A stretch of 53,569 nucleotides of DNA from Streptomyces malaysiense (GTDB lineage: Bacteria > Actinomycetota > Actinomycetes > Streptomycetales > Streptomycetaceae). Below are positions 41,776 through 52,178 of this stretch, piece by piece (the stretch's first letter is position 1; each line of letters opens with the position of its first letter). The stretch is taken from the NCBI RefSeq assembly GCF_000980885.2, contig NZ_LBDA02000105.1, forward strand, positions 1 to 53,569, written 5' to 3'. The notes beneath the pieces are model-generated. The model saw nothing but the letters and a program-made list of their open reading frames with translations. It did not search any database and had not been told where the DNA came from. A program made the translations under genes and the position numbers.

Positions 41776-43146
41776 ATGTCGCAGATGCCCCAGCAGGCCG
41801 CACCGGCCACGTGCCCGAGCTGCGCGGAGCCCGTCGAACCGGACGACCTCTTCTGTGGTGCGTGCGGTCACGACCTCTCGGTGGTGCCCGCCCCGGCCCA
41901 GGACCACCCCACGCTGACCATGACGGGCTCCCCCGCGCCCGGCTCCGGGGACTCCGGTGTCCCGGCGCCCGGGGAGGGCGTGGAGTGGCCCGCCGCCGAG
42001 CCCCCCGGTTCCGGCTCCGCCTCCCCCGAGACGCATCTGCCGACCGATCTGCCCGGCACCGACTCGGGCGGCCGTCCGCTGCGCCCCGACACCCCGCAGG
42101 CGCCCGCGGACCAGCCCGCGTCCGGTGTCCGGCTGGACCGGCCGGCGGAACCCGAGGAGTACCCGTTGCAGGCCCCCGACCCCCGCGCCGCGAACGAGAC
42201 CCCCGGACCGGAACAGCCGCCCGAGGAGCACGCGCAGCCCGCCACGACCTGCGTCGCCTGCCGCGCCGGCCACGTGGACAGCGACGGCTACTGCGAGAAC
42301 TGCGGACACGCCCAGCCCCGCGAACGCGACCACATGGAGCGCGAGTCGGGCCCGGTGGCGGCCGTCAGCGACCGCGGGCTGCGCCACCACCGCAACGAGG
42401 ACTCCTTCACCCTCGGCCACACCACGCTGCCCGACGGCGGCCCCGCCACGCTCGCCGTCGTCTGCGACGGCGTCTCCTCGGCGACCCGCCCCGACGAGGC
42501 GTCGGCCGCCGCCGCGCGCGCGGCCGGTGACACCCTGCTCACCGCCCTGCCACGCGGCACGCACCCGCAGACGGCCATGCACGAGGCGATCGTCGCCGCC
42601 GCCCAGGCCGTCAACGCGCTGGCCGGGGAACCGGACACGGCCCGCGAGCACGAACCGCACCAGAACGCCCCGGCCTGCACCATCGTCTCCGCCGTGGTCG
42701 CCGACGGGCTGCTGGTGGTCGGCTGGGTCGGCGACAGCCGCGCCTACTGGGTGCCGGACGACCGCGGGACGCCGCCCGCCCGGCTGACCGAGGACGACTC
42801 CTGGGCCGCACAGATGGTCGCCGCCGGGCTGATGGGCGAGGCCGAGGCGTACGCCGACGAGCGCGCCCACGCGATCACCGGCTGGCTCGGCGCCGACGCA
42901 TATGAACTCGACCCGCACACCGCGTCGTTCAAGCCGGACCGGCCCGGCGTGGTGGTGGTGTGCACCGACGGGCTGTGGAACTACGCCGAGACGGCGCGGG
43001 AGATGGCCGAGACGATCCCGGCGGACGCCGCCGTACGACCGCTGCACAGCGCCCGCGTCCTGGTCGGCCACGCCCTGGACGGCGGGGGCCACGACAACGT
43101 AACAGTGGCCGTCCTGCCGTTCCCCGCACCGCCGCGGGGGGCATGA
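41776..43146 (+). CDS. PP2C-family serine/threonine phosphatase with two zinc ribbons
   Basis: 456 residues from the ATG at 41776, three bases after pknG; a TTG three bases earlier is possible. Zinc ribbon one is CPSC...CGAC (residues 13-30) and a second one, CVACRAGHVDSDGYCENCGH, comes after a Pro-rich linker. The catalytic domain carries the PP2C metal motifs: AVSDRGLRHHRNEDS, AVVCDGVSSAT, VGWVGDSRAYW, VVVCTDGLWNY and GGGHDNVTVAVL. It should reverse phosphorylation by PknG or by other Ser/Thr kinases. Its adjacency and shared ribbon type imply a stable complex. Confidence 0.94.
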   Translation: MSQMPQQAAPATCPSCAEPVEPDDLFCGACGHDLSVVPAPAQDHPTLTMTGSPAPGSGDSGVPAPGEGVEWPAAEPPGSGSASPETHLPTDLPGTDSGGRPLRPDTPQAPADQPASGVRLDRPAEPEEYPLQAPDPRAANETPGPEQPPEEHAQPATTCVACRAGHVDSDGYCENCGHAQPRERDHMERESGPVAAVSDRGLRHHRNEDSFTLGHTTLPDGGPATLAVVCDGVSSATRPDEASAAAARAAGDTLLTALPRGTHPQTAMHEAIVAAAQAVNALAGEPDTAREHEPHQNAPACTIVSAVVADGLLVVGWVGDSRAYWVPDDRGTPPARLTEDDSWAAQMVAAGLMGEAEAYADERAHAITGWLGADAYELDPHTASFKPDRPGVVVVCTDGLWNYAETAREMAETIPADAAVRPLHSARVLVGHALDGGGHDNVTVAVLPFPAPPRGA

Positions 43147-43265
43147 TCGGCCTGAGGGCACGAAGGCACGAGGTCACGAAGTCACGGGGCGCGGGCCGGA
43201 GGGGACCGGCCCGTACACGGCGTCGCCACGCGTAAGCGGGGCAGCGGAGGGGGATTTGAGTCCGT

Positions 43266-44657
43266 ATGGCCAATTTCGCGAAACCGAGCGCGCCACGATT
43301 CTCGGTGGACGTGTACCAGAACGAGTACCTGCCCGAGGGCGGCCGCGAGGTCAACGCCATCGTCACGGTGACGGCGACGGGCGGCGGCACGCTCGGCAAG
43401 GGGCTCGGCCTGGTCACCGCCACCGGCTCCGGCCGGAGTCCCGGCGCGGCCGGCTCCGCCGTGGCGATCATGGTCGACTGCTCGGGCTCCATGAACTACC
43501 CGCCGACGAAGATGCGCAACGCCCAGGACGCCACGGCCGCCGCGATCGACACCCTGCGGGACGGCACCCACTTCGCGGTGATCGGCGGCACCCACGTGGC
43601 CACCGAGGTCTACCCCGGCGGCGGCCGCCTCGCCGTCGCGGACCCCGCCACCCGGGAGGCGGCAAAGCAGGCGCTGCGCCGCCTCACCGCGGGCGGCGGT
43701 ACGGCCATCGGCACCTGGCTGCGCCTCGCCGACCGGCTGCTGTCCTCGGCGGACGTCCCCCTGCGGCACGGCATCCTGCTCACCGACGGGCGCAACGAGC
43801 ACGAGTCGCCGGAGGATCTGCGCACCGCCCTGGACGTCTGCACCGGCCGGTTCACCTGTGACGCGCGGGGCGTGGGCACCGACTGGGAAGTGAAAGAAGT
43901 CACAGGGATCGCCTCCGCGCTCCTCGGCACCGCCGACATCGTCGCCGATCCGGCGGGCCTCGCCGCCGACTTCACACGGATGATGGAGACGGCGATGGGC
44001 AAGGAGGTCGCCGACGTCGCCCTGCGGGTGTGGACGCCGGTCGGCACCACCATCCGCTTCGTCAAGCAAGTCGCTCCCGCGGTGGAGGACCTGACCGCGC
44101 GCCGCACCGCGGCCGGACCCCGCGCCGGGGACTATCCGACCGGCTCCTGGGGCGACGAGTCCCGCGACTACCACCTGTGCGTGGAGGTCCCACCGGCCGG
44201 CCTGGGCCGCGAAATGCTGGCCGCCCGGGTGTCGTTGGTGGTTCCGCAGCCCGGGAGCACCACCCGAGCGAGCGCGGCCGAGCCCGCGGGGGGCTCCGCA
44301 CAGGACCTCGGCGCGCAGGGCCTGGTACGGGCCGTGTGGACCGACGACATGGCGGTCTCCACCGCGATCAGCCCCCCGGTCGCCCATTACACGGGTCAGG
44401 CCGAACTGGCACAAGTCATCAAGCAAGGGATCAACCTGCGCAAAGCAGGCGATTTCGATGGAGCAACGGCCAAACTGGGACGGGCCGTTCAACTGGCGAG
44501 TGCCTCGGGGAACGCGGATACTGCGAAACTGCTTTCGAAGGTGGTGGACGTGCTCGACGCCGCGGCAGGTACTGTGCGGTTGAAGACGAGGGTCGCGGAG
44601 GCCGACGAGATGACTCTGGAGACCCGGTCCACAAAGACTGTTCGTGTAAAGAAGTGA
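43266..44657 (+). CDS. von Willebrand factor A domain protein
   Basis: 463 residues, ATG at 43266. The metal-ion-dependent adhesion site is intact: DCSGSM near residue 77, the Thr in GGGTAIGTWL and the Asp in LTDGRNEHES. A C-terminal beta-rich region (VWTPVGTTIRFVKQV) and a helical end (FDGATAKLGRAVQLASASG) follow. There is no signal peptide, so it is cytoplasmic. It binds a protein partner through a bound cation; which partner is unknown, but the kinase, phosphatase and FHA genes around it suggest a regulatory complex. A 119-bp gap separates it from the phosphatase gene. Confidence 0.92.
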   Translation: MANFAKPSAPRFSVDVYQNEYLPEGGREVNAIVTVTATGGGTLGKGLGLVTATGSGRSPGAAGSAVAIMVDCSGSMNYPPTKMRNAQDATAAAIDTLRDGTHFAVIGGTHVATEVYPGGGRLAVADPATREAAKQALRRLTAGGGTAIGTWLRLADRLLSSADVPLRHGILLTDGRNEHESPEDLRTALDVCTGRFTCDARGVGTDWEVKEVTGIASALLGTADIVADPAGLAADFTRMMETAMGKEVADVALRVWTPVGTTIRFVKQVAPAVEDLTARRTAAGPRAGDYPTGSWGDESRDYHLCVEVPPAGLGREMLAARVSLVVPQPGSTTRASAAEPAGGSAQDLGAQGLVRAVWTDDMAVSTAISPPVAHYTGQAELAQVIKQGINLRKAGDFDGATAKLGRAVQLASASGNADTAKLLSKVVDVLDAAAGTVRLKTRVAEADEMTLETRSTKTVRVKK

Positions 44658-44716
44658 CCCGAAGCGACGCCGGCGGTCCAGCCGGACCCTTGGAAGGAAG
44701 AAGGGGAAGCACCGAC

Positions 44717-46555
44717 ATGCCGACCTGCCCGAACGGACACCAGTCGGGTTCCGACGACTGGTGCGAGGTCTGCGGTCACCGCATGGCCGGTGCCGTACCT
44801 CCGCCTCCGCCGCCCCCTCCGTCCGGCGGTTACGGCTTCCCGCCCGCCGGGACCGGTCAGCAGGGCGCCCGCCCGCCGGCCGCCGCCGGGGAGGCCGAGC
44901 TGTGCCCGCAGTGCCGCACACCCCGCGAGGGCGGCGCGCCCTTCTGCGAGGAGTGCCGGTGGAACTTCCTGACCAACACCGCCACCTCGTACACCCCGGC
45001 GGCCCCGCGCCCCTCGGGCGGCCCGCACTTCCAGCCGCCGAACACGCCGTTCGGCGGCCGTGACGGGTACGAGTACCAGGACTCGCGGCCCTCGCGGGTG
45101 AACCGTCCCGCCGAGCCGATCCCGTCGTTCGGCAGCGAGCCGTCGGGGCCGACCCCGTTCGACCGCACCCCGCCGAGCCCGCCGACCTCCCCCGGCCCGC
45201 CGGCCCCGCCCGCCTTCGGGCGGATCCCGGGCCAGGGTGCGCCCGCCACCCCTTCCGGCCCCGGCCAGGGCCAGGACGGCGGGTACGGCTACCCGCAGCC
45301 CGGCAACCCCCAGTCCCCGCCGTCGCCGCCCGGCTTCGGCGGCGACCGCGGCCCCGGCACGAACCCCGGTGGTCCGGCGGGCGGCCCCGGCGGCCAGGGC
45401 CAGGGCCAGGACGGCGGGTACGGCTACCCGCAGCCCGGCAACCCCCAGTCCCCGCCGTCGCCGCCCGGCTTCGGCGGCGACCGCGGCCCCGGCACGAACC
45501 CCGGTGGTCCGGCCGGCGGCCCCTCGCCCTTCGGCAACGCTCCGGGGCAGGGTCCGGGCGCCGGCGGCCCCGCCGGTCCCGGCCAGGGCCCCGGCGGCCG
45601 AGGTGGCGGCTACGGCTACCCGCAGCCCGGTGGCACCCAGTCCCCGCCGTCGCCGCCCGGCTTCGGCGGCGACCGCGGCCCCGGCACGAACCCCGGTGGT
45701 CCGGCCGGCGGCCCCTCGCCCTTCGGGAGCGGCCCCGGCCAGGGTGCCTTCGGCGACCCCTCCCGGACCGCGGGCCCCGGCGGCCCGGGTGGCCCTGCCG
45801 GTCCCGGTGGCCCCGGTGGCCCCGGACAGGGTCCCGGGGGCGCCCCGCAGGCGTTCCCGTCGGCGGTCGGCGGCCCGCCCGCGCCCCCCGCGTTCCCGCG
45901 GGAGACCGGACGCACCCCGCCCGGCGGCCCTGGTGGCGGTCCCGGCTCCGGCGGTCCCGGCTCCGGCGGTCCCGCCTTCGGCGGCGGGGACGACGACTGG
46001 GTGATCTCCCCGCCGTCGTCCGCCGACGCCTCGGGTCCCGGCCAGGGCGGCGGCTACGGCTACCCCCAGCCCGGTGGCACCCAGGCCCCCTCCGGCCCCG
46101 GCTTCCAGAAGACCCCCGCCGGCTCGGGCTTCCCGGACGCGCCGGGGCAGTCCACCTGGACCGCGACCGTCGGCCCGGACCGTGAGTACTTCATGGCGAT
46201 GATGCAGCGCTCCGGCCCCGAGGCCACGGGCCTGAACCTGCCCGCGTACTCCCCCGAGCAGCAGCGCACCCTCACCGGCGACCAGGTGACGATCGGCCGC
46301 CGCCGGCACTCCACCGGCGACACCCCGGACATCGACCTGGCCGTGCCGCCGGAGGACCCGGGCGTCTCGCACCAGCACGCGATGCTGGTGCAGCAGCCGG
46401 ACGGCGGCTGGGCGGTGGTCGACCAGAACTCGACCAACGGCACCACGGTCAACATGTCGGAGGACCCCATCCAGCCGTTCGTGCCGGTTCCGCTGCGTGA
46501 CGGCGACCGGGTGCACGTGGGTGCCTGGACGACGATCACCGTCCGCCGGGGCTGA
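44717..46555 (+). CDS. FHA-domain protein with two zinc ribbons and a long Pro/Gly-rich repeat linker
   Basis: 612 residues from the ATG at 44717, which has GGAAGGAAGAAGG upstream. Zinc ribbons: CPNGH...CEVCGH (residues 4-20) and CPQCRTPREGG...CEEC. Residues about 80-480 are disordered and rich in Pro, Gly and Gln, with three near-identical 36-residue repeats and a partial fourth. The FHA domain is at the C-terminus (about 525-612): VTIGRRRHS, GVSHQHAMLV, DQNSTNGT. The GR, SxxH and NG residues for phosphothreonine binding are all there. It has no GarA/OdhI-type ETTS phosphosite that I can see, so how PknG acts on it is open. Confidence 0.93.
   Translation: MPTCPNGHQSGSDDWCEVCGHRMAGAVPPPPPPPPSGGYGFPPAGTGQQGARPPAAAGEAELCPQCRTPREGGAPFCEECRWNFLTNTATSYTPAAPRPSGGPHFQPPNTPFGGRDGYEYQDSRPSRVNRPAEPIPSFGSEPSGPTPFDRTPPSPPTSPGPPAPPAFGRIPGQGAPATPSGPGQGQDGGYGYPQPGNPQSPPSPPGFGGDRGPGTNPGGPAGGPGGQGQGQDGGYGYPQPGNPQSPPSPPGFGGDRGPGTNPGGPAGGPSPFGNAPGQGPGAGGPAGPGQGPGGRGGGYGYPQPGGTQSPPSPPGFGGDRGPGTNPGGPAGGPSPFGSGPGQGAFGDPSRTAGPGGPGGPAGPGGPGGPGQGPGGAPQAFPSAVGGPPAPPAFPRETGRTPPGGPGGGPGSGGPGSGGPAFGGGDDDWVISPPSSADASGPGQGGGYGYPQPGGTQAPSGPGFQKTPAGSGFPDAPGQSTWTATVGPDREYFMAMMQRSGPEATGLNLPAYSPEQQRTLTGDQVTIGRRRHSTGDTPDIDLAVPPEDPGVSHQHAMLVQQPDGGWAVVDQNSTNGTTVNMSEDPIQPFVPVPLRDGDRVHVGAWTTITVRRG
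45263..45719 (+). repeat. Long near-identical repeats inside the FHA gene
   Basis: A unit of about 110-135 bp encoding GGYGYPQPGNPQSPPSPPGF and the following FGGDRGPGTNPGGPAGG occurs with start offsets of 135 and 192 bp (TACGGC marks at 45284, 45419 and 45611), plus a short fourth copy near 46055. Copies one and two are almost base-identical, so recent duplication or gene conversion is likely and repeat number may vary or be misassembled. Confidence 0.9.
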
Positions 46556-46573
46556 GCACCGGCGGCGGAGCGG

Positions 46574-47551
46574 TCACGGGAGGGGCCAGGCGTACAGCCC
46601 CTCCGGGTCGTCCAGCCAGGCCCAGCCCCGATCCCCGGCGAGCGTGACGCCGTAGCGTTCGCGCTCCGGCTCCTCCTCACGCCCCCACAGCGCGTACGCC
46701 TCCCGGGGGTCGAGCGCGCCCCGGCCCAGTGCCAGCAGGAAGCGGAAGGTGTCCTGCTCACGGGCCCTGCGCGGCAGCCCCGCGAAGCAGACGTCCGCCG
46801 GCTCGGCCCGGCCCTGTCCGCGCAGCGGCACGAAGTAGGCGGCCGTGGTGAGGAAGCGGCCCTCGGCGTGCTCCGCGTCCCGCACGGTGAGCGCGAGCAC
46901 TCCGGTCGCCAGCGGGAGCAGGACGCGGGCGCCGGGACGGCACTGGGCGAGCCAGGCGCGCGGCACCGTGGGCAGCGCGCAGGTCGCGATGATCCGGTCG
47001 AAGGGGGCGCGTCCGGGCACCCCGCGCGCCCCGTCGCCGGTGACGACCACCGGGCGGTACCCGGCCGCGGCCAGGTGAGCCCGCGCGGACTCGGCGATCT
47101 CCGGCTCCAGCTCGACGCTGGTGACGAGATCGTCGTCGCCGAGCCGCTCGGCCAGCAGGGCCGCGTTGTACCCGGTGCCCGCGCCCACCTCCAGGACCCG
47201 GTCGCCGTCCTCGACGCGGAGCGCGGCCAGCATCCGGGCCATCAGGGAGGGCTGGCTGCTGGAGGACAGCAGTTCGCCGTCGCGCAGCCGGGTGGCCAGC
47301 GGCTCGTCCGCGTAGGCGCCGCACACCCAGCGTTCGCGGGCCCGGGGATCGGGACTCTCGCCCCAGCGCCGCTCGTAGCCGCGCGGCGTGGCGACGAAGT
47401 AGTACGGCACGAACAGGTGCCGGGGCACCCGCGCGAACGGCTCCCGCCATCTCGGGTCCGCCGTGAAGGCGCCCTCCGTCGAGATCTTCCGCACCATCTC
47501 GGCCCGCGCTCCGGCGGCGAGTTCCTCGGTCCGTGCGTCGTAACCGCCCAT
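46574..47551 (-). CDS. Protein-L-isoaspartate O-methyltransferase-like SAM methyltransferase
   Basis: 325 residues from the ATG at 47551. It matches the PCMT fold: FVPYYFVATPRGY and ELLSSSSQPSLMARML before the SAM loop VLEVGAGTGYNAALLAERLG (about residues 109-126), then FDRIIATCALPTVPRAWLAQ. Repair-type PCMTs are near 220 residues; this has about 100 additional C-terminal residues, as in Streptomyces paralogues. Its true substrate is therefore uncertain: damaged isoaspartate or a peptide. It converges on the FHA gene with 18 bp between and is divergent from a globin gene. Confidence 0.87.
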   Translation of the reverse strand: MGGYDARTEELAAGARAEMVRKISTEGAFTADPRWREPFARVPRHLFVPYYFVATPRGYERRWGESPDPRARERWVCGAYADEPLATRLRDGELLSSSSQPSLMARMLAALRVEDGDRVLEVGAGTGYNAALLAERLGDDDLVTSVELEPEIAESARAHLAAAGYRPVVVTGDGARGVPGRAPFDRIIATCALPTVPRAWLAQCRPGARVLLPLATGVLALTVRDAEHAEGRFLTTAAYFVPLRGQGRAEPADVCFAGLPRRAREQDTFRFLLALGRGALDPREAYALWGREEEPERERYGVTLAGDRGWAWLDDPEGLYAWPLP

Positions 47552-47656
47552 ACCCCCACGGTAGGCACCCGCCCGCCTTTCCGAGGCCAGTCCCGGCCGG
47601 TCCTGGTCGGTCCTAAGACCTGAGTCCTGGGCCGCCCCGTCTGAGACCATGGACGG

Positions 47657-48061
47657 GTGAATGAGATTCGGCGCGGCACGCTTCAGGAGCAGACCTTCTA
47701 CGAGCAGGTCGGCGGTGAGGACACCTTCCGCCGGCTCGTCCACCGTTTCTACGAGGGCGTGGCCGGGGACCCCGAGCTGCGGGCGATGTACCCGGAGGAG
47801 GACCTGGGCCCGGCGGAGGAGCGGCTGAGGCTCTTCCTGATGCAGTACTGGGGCGGCCCCACCACCTACAGCGAGCGCCGCGGCCACCCCCGGCTGCGGA
47901 TGCGGCACGCCCCCTTCGCGGTGGACCGGGCGGCGCACGACGCCTGGCTGCGGCACATGCGGGCGGCAGTGGACGACCTGGACCTGTCCGAGGAGCACGA
48001 GCGGACGCTGTGGAACTACCTGACGTACGCCGCCGCGTCGATGGTCAACACCCCGGACTGA
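47657..48061 (+). CDS. glbO: Truncated hemoglobin, group II (trHbO type)
   Basis: 134 residues from a GTG at 47657. The short globin fold is recognisable: QTFYEQVGGEDTFRRLV at the N-terminus, FLMQYWGGPTTYSERRGHPRLRMRH with the proximal His (of the RMRHAPF motif), and a C-terminal WNYLTYAAASMVN helix. Trp in the distal pocket helix (WLRHM, at the G8 position) is typical of group II. It binds heme and oxygen; proposed roles are oxygen or nitric-oxide handling. It stands alone, divergent from the methyltransferase. Confidence 0.92.
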   Translation: MNEIRRGTLQEQTFYEQVGGEDTFRRLVHRFYEGVAGDPELRAMYPEEDLGPAEERLRLFLMQYWGGPTTYSERRGHPRLRMRHAPFAVDRAAHDAWLRHMRAAVDDLDLSEEHERTLWNYLTYAAASMVNTPD

Positions 48062-48103
48062 TCGCGCACGCGCGACGGCGGGTTACGGCGGGAGGACGGC
48101 GGC

Positions 48104-48796
48104 TCAGCGGCTCACGCTGACGCCCAGCGCCCCGAGGGAGCCGAGCGCCCCGGCCCGCCGTACCGCGATCGAGCCGTACGGCGTGCGCAGCCGCAGCCAC
48201 GCGCCCGAGGCCAGCAGGCCGGTGTCGGCCGCCTCGGTGCCCGGTCGCAGGAAGCCCAGGGACTGCGCCGCGTGCACGGCGCGCACGGGCAGCCGGGTGT
48301 GCCCGGTCTCGCGGGACCAGATGTCCCGCCCGATCCGGTCCAGCTCCGCCCGGGTACGCAGCTCGGGCGCCAACTCCTCGGTGCGCGCCCGGAATTCACC
48401 GACCGCCGCGGCTACCGTCGCCCGCAGCGCGTCCGGGGCCGGCAGCCCCGGCTCGGTGCGCCAGCCGCCGCGCGGCGGCAGCACTCCGGCCCACGGCGGT
48501 CCGGTGACCGCGCCCGGCACGGCCGCGGTGGCCGCCCGCTCGGACACCGACTCCAGCAGCTCGCCCGCGGAGACGGTGACGTCGAGGGTGACTTCGAGAC
48601 CGTTCTCGTACGGCTTCGCGAGCCGTACCGCGCGCACCGCGAGCACCTCGAAGGACGGCGGCCGTCCGAAGACGGCGAGCGCGGTGCCGGCCGCCTGGAG
48701 GCGCACCGCGGCACCGCGGTCGTAGTGGAGCAGCCGGGCGAGGAAGGCGGCGAGGTCCGCCGCCTCCGTCTCGTCCACGAGGTGCAGCACCGTCAT
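48104..48796 (-). CDS. Conserved hypothetical protein downstream of the thioesterase
   Basis: 230 residues, ATG at 48796 overlapping the thioesterase stop by four bases (ATGA), so it is translationally coupled. It begins with VLHLVDETEAADLAAFLARLLHYD, then beta-strands, and ends with a compact Gly/Ser-rich part (YGSIAVRRAGALGSLGALG). There is no signal peptide, membrane segment or known motif. I recall similar genes beside ettA and the thioesterase in other Streptomyces but no function. It converges on the globin gene with 42 bp between. Confidence 0.82.
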   Translation of the reverse strand: MTVLHLVDETEAADLAAFLARLLHYDRGAAVRLQAAGTALAVFGRPPSFEVLAVRAVRLAKPYENGLEVTLDVTVSAGELLESVSERAATAAVPGAVTGPPWAGVLPPRGGWRTEPGLPAPDALRATVAAAVGEFRARTEELAPELRTRAELDRIGRDIWSRETGHTRLPVRAVHAAQSLGFLRPGTEAADTGLLASGAWLRLRTPYGSIAVRRAGALGSLGALGVSVSR

Positions 48797-49215
48797 GCGG
48801 CGACGGCCTCGCCCTCTTCGGCGCCGGCCTTCTCCAGGTACTCCTGGAGGAACTCGCGCTCCTCTGGGGTGATCCGGCGCGGCCGCTGGGCCTCGAAGTC
48901 GAACGGCACGACGACGGTCGCGGCCCGCACGTAGACCACGTCCGCGTCCTTCACCTCGTAGGTGATGGTGAAGGACGCGGCCCGGATCTCGGTGACCCAC
49001 AGCTCGATGTCCACCGGGTGGTGCCGGTGGACGAGCTGGCGCTTGTAGTCGATCTCATGGCGCGCCACCACGGAGCCCTGCTGGAACTCCTTGTCCGGAC
49101 GGAACAGGAAGTTGATCCGGGCCTCTTCCAGGTAGCGGATGAAGACCGCGTTGTTGACATGGCCGTAGGCGTCCATGTCGGACCAGCGCAGCGGGCACTC
49201 GTAGGTGTGGCGCAA
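48793..49215 (-). CDS. Hot-dog acyl-CoA thioesterase (YbgC/FadM class), TTG start
   Basis: 140 residues. The 4HBT signature RWSDMDAYGHVNNAVFIRYLEEAR carries the catalytic Asp (second D of SDMD) and HVNN; a VVARHEIDYKRQLVHR strand follows. It hydrolyses acyl-CoA thioesters in the cytoplasm. The start is TTG at 49215: no ATG or GTG lies upstream in frame, and the next Met, inside the active-site motif, is too late. It lies six bases after the ettA stop and is probably co-transcribed with it. Confidence 0.9.
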   Translation of the reverse strand: MRHTYECPLRWSDMDAYGHVNNAVFIRYLEEARINFLFRPDKEFQQGSVVARHEIDYKRQLVHRHHPVDIELWVTEIRAASFTITYEVKDADVVYVRAATVVVPFDFEAQRPRRITPEEREFLQEYLEKAGAEEGEAVAA

Positions 49216-49221
49216 GACCGA

Positions 49222-50886
<1,665 letters not shown>

Positions 50887-51182
50887 GAGAAACCGTCCGG
50901 CAGCTTGAAATCTGGCAGTGGGCAGATACACCCCATCTTGCCGTATCGCCACCCCTGCGCGGAAACCCGTTGGGCGGGGGCCCTGTGACCTGGGCATTCA
51001 CTGGTGGCGGCGGTGAGGCGTCTGTCGCCGCCGGTCGCCATCGAGTGCCCTCGGGCACCCTCGCACGGCCCAGGGACGGCCCGGGAGCGATCACCCGGGC
51101 AACCGGATCTTGGGGTCCGTCGGTTGCAGTGATGCCGCTGCCTGCACGCCGCCCGCCGGTCTCCTGGTACCAGCCTCGGAGG
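50887..51182. other. Junction between the conserved ettA region and the mobile-element-like end
   Basis: 296 bp with no believable gene. A short perfect hairpin (GTGCCC/GGGCAC with a two-base loop, 51045-51058) is present. No tRNA end, integrase site or direct repeat that would mark an attachment site could be recognised, so the exact element boundary stays open. Confidence 0.45.
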
Positions 51183-51380
51183 TCACCGGAACAACTCCGG
51201 GACCGGGCATACCCGTAGCGGCTCTTCCGGTTGATCTGCCTGCCGCCACCAGGTGTGTCGATCGGCGCACTGCCACAGCGAGCGGCAAGCCCGCTGACCG
51301 TCGTCGCCTCGGGCGAGTACGAAACCGCCCCACTTCAGGGGTTGACCGCACTCGGGGCAAGCGGGAGCGTCCTCGGCCAT
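51183..51380 (-). CDS. Small zinc-ribbon protein next to the GntR regulator
   Basis: 65 residues, ATG at 51380, 18 bases after the GntR gene on the same strand. CPECGQPL at residues 8-15 and a later CRSL...C pair resemble a zinc ribbon, with a Trp-rich WQCADRHTWWRQ segment. I recall similar short proteins paired with GntR regulators in integrating actinobacterial elements. It probably is co-transcribed with the regulator. Function is not known; binding of nucleic acid or protein is possible. Confidence 0.75.
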   Translation of the reverse strand: MAEDAPACPECGQPLKWGGFVLARGDDGQRACRSLWQCADRHTWWRQADQPEEPLRVCPVPELFR

Positions 51381-51398
51381 ACGGCAATCCCAACGGGG

Positions 51399-52154
51399 CT
51401 ATCGGCTGATCGGGATCTCGTAGACGATCTCGCAGTGAGCGGCGGGCACCACGATGTCCGCGGTCTCGACGGGCCGCCCTTGGTCGTTGTAGTACGTCCG
51501 TCGGATGTGCGTGACGAGCGCGGCCTTCTGGATGCCGAGTATCGACGCTTCCTCGGCGGTCGCCTGCCTGGGTTCGGGCTGCTCGACGGCGTGGCTGACG
51601 GTGATGCCGATCGCGGCCATGCGGTTCACGACACCTTCCCCGGCGTGCGGTCCCCCCTCGGGCAGGACGACGAGGGTGCCGGCGGTGAGGTCGTACGGCT
51701 CCCAGCTCGTGGACAGCTGCACCGGCCTGCCGTCGCCCAGGAACTCGTACGTCGTCCGGACACAGAGATCACCCTCGGCGATACCGAGCCGCGCCGCGAT
51801 GTCCGAGGGAGCCGGCACCTTGGCGTCGGTCCGGCTCTCCCAATCCCCTTGCCTGCCCACGGCTTTCATGTCCGCCCGGAACGGCGACCCGTCGGGCCGC
51901 TCCCGCGCGGACGAGCGGACCATGCGCACCCGCTGCCGCGGCTCGGCGACATAGGTGCCGGAACCGGCGCGCCCCTCCAGCACACCCTGGGAGATCAGCA
52001 GCTCCTGAGCGCGACGGACGACGTTCTCGCCCACCCCGCACTCCTGGCCGATCTGGGCGCGGGACGGCAGGCGGTCTCCGGGCTCCCATACGTGCTCCGC
52101 GATCCGCCGCCGGAGTTCGTCGGCGATGCGGAGATAGGGCGGTTGCTCAGGCAT
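51399..52154 (-). CDS. GntR/HutC-family (UTRA) repressor of the mobile-element type
   Basis: 251 residues. The winged helix spans about residues 7-70 (YLRIADELRRRIAEHVWEPG, LPSRAQIGQECGVGENVVRRAQ, GSGTYVA), and the UTRA ligand domain follows from about 95, ending in TADIVVPAAHCEIVYEIPI. KorSA of the integrating element pSAM2 and related repressors of Streptomyces conjugative elements have this layout. A perfect palindrome lies 25 bp from its start, between it and the divergent small-gene chain, so it probably represses both directions. The ATG at 52154 has no strong ribosome-binding site. Confidence 0.9.
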   Translation of the reverse strand: MPEQPPYLRIADELRRRIAEHVWEPGDRLPSRAQIGQECGVGENVVRRAQELLISQGVLEGRAGSGTYVAEPRQRVRMVRSSARERPDGSPFRADMKAVGRQGDWESRTDAKVPAPSDIAARLGIAEGDLCVRTTYEFLGDGRPVQLSTSWEPYDLTAGTLVVLPEGGPHAGEGVVNRMAAIGITVSHAVEQPEPRQATAEEASILGIQKAALVTHIRRTYYNDQGRPVETADIVVPAAHCEIVYEIPISR

Positions 52155-52178
52155 ATGGAAAATCTAGTCCCCTCTAAT

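Noticed and set aside
51045..51058. A terminator or attachment-site core after ettA.
   Set aside because: The stem is just six bases with a two-base loop and lies upstream of the ettA start; no matching copy was found on the far side.
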